24,063 nucleotides of DNA, from contig MZZL01000371.1 of the NCBI GenBank assembly GCA_002749535.1, forward strand, positions 1 to 24,063. The letters are read 5' to 3'. The notes under the pieces are model-generated. The model did no database searches, was not told the origin of the DNA, and saw nothing but the letters and a program-made list of their open reading frames with translations. Below, in pieces: positions 20,074-24,063 of the stretch (positions within the stretch are counted from its first letter, which is position 1; each line of letters starts with the position of its first letter). This DNA is from Apophysomyces variabilis (taxonomy: Eukaryota; Mucoromycota; Mucoromycetes; Mucorales; Mucoraceae). The translations under genes were made by a program, and so were the position numbers.

Positions 20074-22717
20074 ATGTCAACATCCTCTGCGGGAACCATC
20101 CTTTTACAACAAGACTTGAATGTAAAAGCCTACCTCAATGACAGATCGGAATTTCGAAGATTCCGGTTTCAGCACAGGCGAAATGGTCAAAGCACTTACA
20201 TCTCCTACGATATGTTTGTGGATAAGGTAAAATAGGCATACATGGCGCGAATAATTAGGTGCTTTATGCTTACCTATTTGCAGATTAAACGGATCTTTTC
20301 CTTGCCGAATACAGAATTCGACATAGTTTATACTGATAATGAGCGTGACGAAGTTCGCATTTCTAGCGATGAAGAGCTTGAACTGGCCATAACAGGCCCT
20401 CTTCTTCGTATCCATATTCTTAGCAACTTGTCAAAGCCAAATGCCAAACCAGCGGCTTCTCTCTCAGCCAACGGAACTCCGCAGCAATCACAACGGGGTG
20501 ACACCGATCCTTCCCCCACATCTCTGAACGAAATAATTGGACGCCTGGACAAAGAAATTATCAAGCTTCAGCAGACTACTCAGGAAAGCATATCCTCTCT
20601 TAGTCGTACTCTTACGGAAACAGCAAGTCGAGCGGCTGCAGAAGCTATGAATCATGTGTTCAGATCATCCAGGCCTGTTGTTCCTCCCAACACAAAACCT
20701 TCCGATTTGAAACCCAGCATTAAGTGTAATGGCTGCTTACAGCTGATCAAAGGGTAGATATGCCCCTTTTCTATAGCTATTTTTCTGATATACCATTAGG
20801 GAACATTACCAGTGCCTTACATGCCCTAGTTTTGCTTTATGCCCATCCTGTGTCCGAAGCGTAAAACATAACAAAAAGCACCTTTTCCGGCACGTCAATG
20901 TCAACGAGAGTCCGTGCGAAACGTTGGACCAAGAAAACCTGCTAGGTGAAACGTTGCATTCTTGTAATATGTGCAATTGCATTATTAGCGGCTTGCGGTA
21001 TCACTGTACAGCATGCTCAGGTAATTATAGTTTTTTGTCCGGCCTGCTTATGACTTCTTTTTCCTTGAAAGATTTTGATCTTTGCGCAAGTTGCTACACT
21101 GAAGATAAACATTTGTTCAATCATATATTCACCATTCATATGGAAAAATCGAATGTGAAACAAAATGGTGACCGTACGTAGAATCATGTTGCATTAGCAT
21201 TGTCATTAGCATTAATACCATCGTTAGGTGTTGTTCACAGGAACGTTGTTTGTGATCGTTGCGATCGACCAATTGTGGGCATTCGCTATAAGGTGATGAA
21301 AACGGAAGAGTTAATTTATTTTTCTAAAAGTTATCACTATTAGTGTGGTCATTGCGAAGATTATGACGTTTGCGAATCTTGTGAAACCACCGTGCTTTCC
21401 TTCCACAATCCAAAGCATATTTTCCTAAAAGTGCGATTCCCGGTAACTTTTAACACAGGAGCTGCACGCACAATTCTTCCTCAAGTGGAGCGGGATCTTG
21501 GCGATCCCGTGTCCGCACAGACGTCGTCGGTAAACGAGGAAATCACCCGTGATTCTCTATCTGAAAGAGACGCCCCACACAGTGCAAAGCCAGATGCTGG
21601 AAATCCTGAAACGCCAGTAGAACGCCAAGAACAAGTTCTGTCTGCCTCCTTTGTTACTGATGTAACGATTCCCGATGGTAGCGTACTGTCACCAGGCATA
21701 GGAATTCAAAAGGTACAAATTATTATACTTTGGCTATGGCTCAAACGTCTTTTTTCTTTTCAGATATGGAGACTAAAGAATGATGGTCAAGTACCGTGGC
21801 CTACTGGCTCACACCTGATGTTTACTGGAGGTGGCATTCTGCGGCTATACCCGATGAATGATCCTCAAGGTTTTGTCGTCCCAGCCACCGCACCTGGAGA
21901 AGAAAACCACGTTGTTGCCTCGCTTCAGACGCCAGATGCACCAGGCCGCTATGTAAGCTATTTTCGACTAGTGACACCAGACGGCACACGGTTTGGAGAT
22001 TTGCTATGGTGTGATATCACTATAGAAGATCACCCAAAGGAAGATCCTTTATCTGCAAGCTCTTCCACTATGATCTATCCCACGCTTTCCACGAATCCAA
22101 ACGTCAATGTGGAGGATGAAAATCATTATTGCGAATCTGTCGATAATGAAGCATACAGCGTCACCACAACTTCTATGTCTGTAATGACTAGCTCTCCGCA
22201 AGTTCAGACGCCTTCTAGCAGATTCTCGATGTGTGGAGAGGAGGATGAATTGAGAGATTTTACGGGTTCTCAACACTCTGATAGCGATTCTGAATATGGC
22301 AGCATAGCCGTAAGGGAGTTTGTAATGGTTGACGAAGAGCATCCTGCCGCGCAGTTTCAAACACCAGAGCATGGCTCTCAGAGGAATACAACAGAGCCTG
22401 TCTCACATCCAGATACACCAGAGCACACATCCCGCATGAGTACGCCAGAGCGTGTTTCACAAACAAGCTCACCACGAAGTATTTCGCGAATGAGCACAGC
22501 GTCGCGAGGAACTCCAGACGCGTATGAGATTTTCAATGCTCAGTTAACACGCATACATGAGATGGTACGCTTATACAAAGTAGTTATTAACAATAACTTA
22601 TCCGAAGCCTAGGGATTAACGTTCTGTGACGATCTCGCAATACGTCTGTTGCGCAAGTATAATGGAAACGTAGACCAAGTAGTCCTTGAAATTCTTGAAC
22701 GGCTTTATCCTGAATAA
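20074..22717 (+). CDS. NBR1: NBR1-type selective autophagy receptor (PB1, 3 ZZ, FW, UBA)
   Basis: Predicted 761 aa in eight exons: 20074-20226, 20284-20753, 20800-21020, 21072-21173, 21228-21292, 21344-21712, 21764-22564, 22613-22717. A PB1 domain (about 16-97) has a basic K18 in strand 1 and an acidic YTDNERDEV loop. A helical segment (about 135-180) follows. Three ZZ zinc fingers each keep eight ligands: C199/C202/C213/C216/C222/C225/H235/H239; C263/C266/C277/C280/C286/C289/H295/H299; C324/C327/C338/C341/C347/C350/H358/H362. The FW (NBR1-box) domain spans about 443-547, starting at VTIPDGS, with W462, W472 and W542 but F527 at the third Trp position. An acidic, Ser/Thr-Pro-rich linker holds two LIR-like motifs (638-641, 646-649) and TPE-x-x-S repeats. 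A C-terminal UBA (about 720-758) has its MGL motif split by the last intron. NBR1 proteins link ubiquitinated cargo to Atg8 on forming autophagosomes. The alternative, p62/SQSTM1, is excluded by the FW domain. Confidence 0.95.
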
Positions 22718-24063
22718 GCGGAATAGTCAGAGTACGGTATACGTTGGTAGTTGCTGTATTTATCATACTATTTTGAAGTTTGATGGCATTTTGAACAGCA
22801 AACATTGTTAGTATCTATGAAATATTTGCGATTTCCTTTTTCATACTTTATCGTTAGCAGCAACCACATATAAATAAAATGGAAGCGATAAATTAACTTA
22901 TCAAGTTTGGAGCTGGCTATCCAGAAAGATTGTAATATAAAGCTAAGTAAGAAATCTGTGAATTCATTTTTGTTTATCTTCGAAGTGGTAAGATTTTTAA
23001 TGCTTAGGACCTGATTAGCTTGGCACGGTCATAAAAGATTTTGGCAATTACCGCGATGGTGTGCATCCTGCTATACCGCAAGGGTCTATGCTTTCTGAAG
23101 TAAAAATATTTGCAATTTGTGTTTGTTGCTAAAGCAGATATATTGTGAGCATTAAACACTTTTTAAGTTAGTATCAGAAACTTGATAGCTTAACATTAAC
23201 AGCCAAACGTTAATATAGAATATCAGAGAAAGGTTAGAACAAATAAAAGAAATAAAAAAGGTAAGTCATTTTACTATTTTTCAGTGATAAGATTCGTGTT
23301 TTAATAAAAGAGCTTTCCTTGTTATAAGACTTTCTGTAACTGACAAGCTGATATGGAACTGTTTCTTAGCTAAGCGTCAGCATCAATTTAGGTTTTCGCT
23401 TACATATACAGAGATCTCTCATAGAAAGCAACGTGCTTTTAGCATTCGTTTACTTTTTTTTGACAATTGCTGATTTTGTCATGCAATTGCATCTTTAAAA
23501 TAGTAGAAATGAAATGAAGAGAGTCAAAAGTATTTTAATCGGTAACAGAATTTAGTAAATTCTTATAATGTTAAAAGAATGATGAGCATCTTAAATTAAA
23601 CAGCTCATGTAAAAATGGTTTTTTAATTCATAATTTTACCATCATTTATGAACAGACTCACTATGTAAGCCTGAATCTTGCAAGTACTAAGAGAACTTAC
23701 AATGATACTTTTTTACTTATATTCATTTAAAACTGAATGTAACTGTTTGCTTAATTAAACCTATCTATATAATGCTCGCAATATACCAACACGATGTCGA
23801 CAAACACACAGACAAATACAAAAGCTGTATTCGTTATTTTTCCGGCGTTTTGTCAAGTAAAACTTTCTGCCTTAAATATATATGGCCACGACTTTGACAT
23901 GACACGTGCGGTGTTTGTATGGGGGTTGGAAGTACACGTTAGGGATAATAAAAGACGTTAGCAGAACAAACACTAGGAAAGGTATACAGACAAGAAAAAG
24001 ATCTCGATAAAATAGATATACTAAGCGGTGGCAGAAGGGTACAATGAAATAGGATCTCAAAAG
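22718..24063. other. AT-rich 1.35 kb tail without a supported gene
   Basis: After the NBR1-like stop the sequence becomes clearly AT-richer than the rest of the window, with T- and A-rich runs and stops in all frames. One hydrophobic minus-strand frame (24060-23872) reaches the right edge and could be the end of a gene outside the window, but it has no recognisable motif and no ATG inside the window. No repeats, RNA genes or terminal structures were found. Confidence 0.6.
22873..22878 (+). terminator. Possible polyadenylation signal of the NBR1-like gene
   Basis: AATAAA is 156 nt downstream of the NBR1-like stop codon. The surrounding DNA is so AT-rich that chance occurrence is likely; it is listed as the nearest exact match on the coding strand. 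Confidence 0.35.

Noticed and set aside
19884..20141. 85-codon plus-strand frame before the NBR1-like gene
   Set aside because: It overlaps the NBR1-like start in another frame and has no recognisable content; at most a leader ORF.
21392..22612. Single 406-codon open frame taken as one gene
   Set aside because: It is the second half of the NBR1-like gene read through a stop-free 51-nt intron; the ATG is internal to the third ZZ finger region.
23872..24060. Hydrophobic minus-strand frame at the right edge
   Set aside because: No ATG in the window, no motif, and hydrophobic frames are expected by chance in such AT-rich DNA; it might be the end of a gene beyond the window.

Overview
The window reads as a nuclear contig from a fungus. 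Protein-coding genes are cut by many short introns (35-93 nt, one of 197 nt) with GTAAGN-type donors, CTAAC/CTAAT-like branch sites and TAG/CAG acceptors, and they are separated by AT-rich intergenic DNA. The gene set (two-BIR chromosomal passenger protein, Nak1/Kic1-type GCK kinase, NBR1 with PB1+ZZ+FW+UBA, complex I assembly methyltransferase, class II P450) fits a filamentous fungus. Mucoromycota is my best guess from the intron style and the P450 type, but it is an inference and not shown by any marker gene. Exon structures below were built by hand by joining in-phase splice sites around conserved family motifs; no transcript data were available.

Layout from left to right: a dinucleotide microsatellite (1-40); a BIR-domain protein of the Bir1/survivin family on the minus strand (2301-63, 6 exons); a 3.1 kb stretch with no supportable gene; an unrecognised 360-aa two-exon gene on the plus strand (5426-6573); about 1 kb of intergenic DNA with a TA repeat and a doubtful 51-codon ORF; a complete membrane-anchored cytochrome P450 (7613-9378, 3 exons) with a TATA box 39 nt before its ATG; an ASNSD1-type asparagine-synthetase-like protein (9785-12333, 12 exons); tail-to-tail with it a membrane-anchored M24B Xaa-Pro peptidase (minus, 13867-12407, 3 exons); a Nak1/Kic1-type Ste20/GCK kinase (minus, 17127-14059, 10 exons); divergent from that an NDUFAF5-type mitochondrial methyltransferase (17618-19085, 10 exons); about 1 kb of intergenic DNA; an NBR1-type selective autophagy receptor (20074-22717, 8 exons); and 1.35 kb of very AT-rich DNA without a gene.

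The genes do not form one pathway. They are housekeeping and regulatory genes: chromosome segregation (Bir1), cell polarity (Nak1), complex I assembly (NDUFAF5), selective autophagy (NBR1), peptide turnover (M24B) and xenobiotic or secondary metabolism (P450). I found no mobile element, CRISPR array, rRNA or tRNA, and no cluster that looks like a new multi-gene system. The items most worth a second look are inside genes: an NBR1 FW domain with its third tryptophan replaced by phenylalanine, two candidate LIR motifs beside it, two NBR1 introns whose retention would change the FW domain or remove the UBA, a second BIR domain that keeps its zinc ligands but lost its tryptophan, and three tandem in-frame acceptors in the ASNSD1-like gene.
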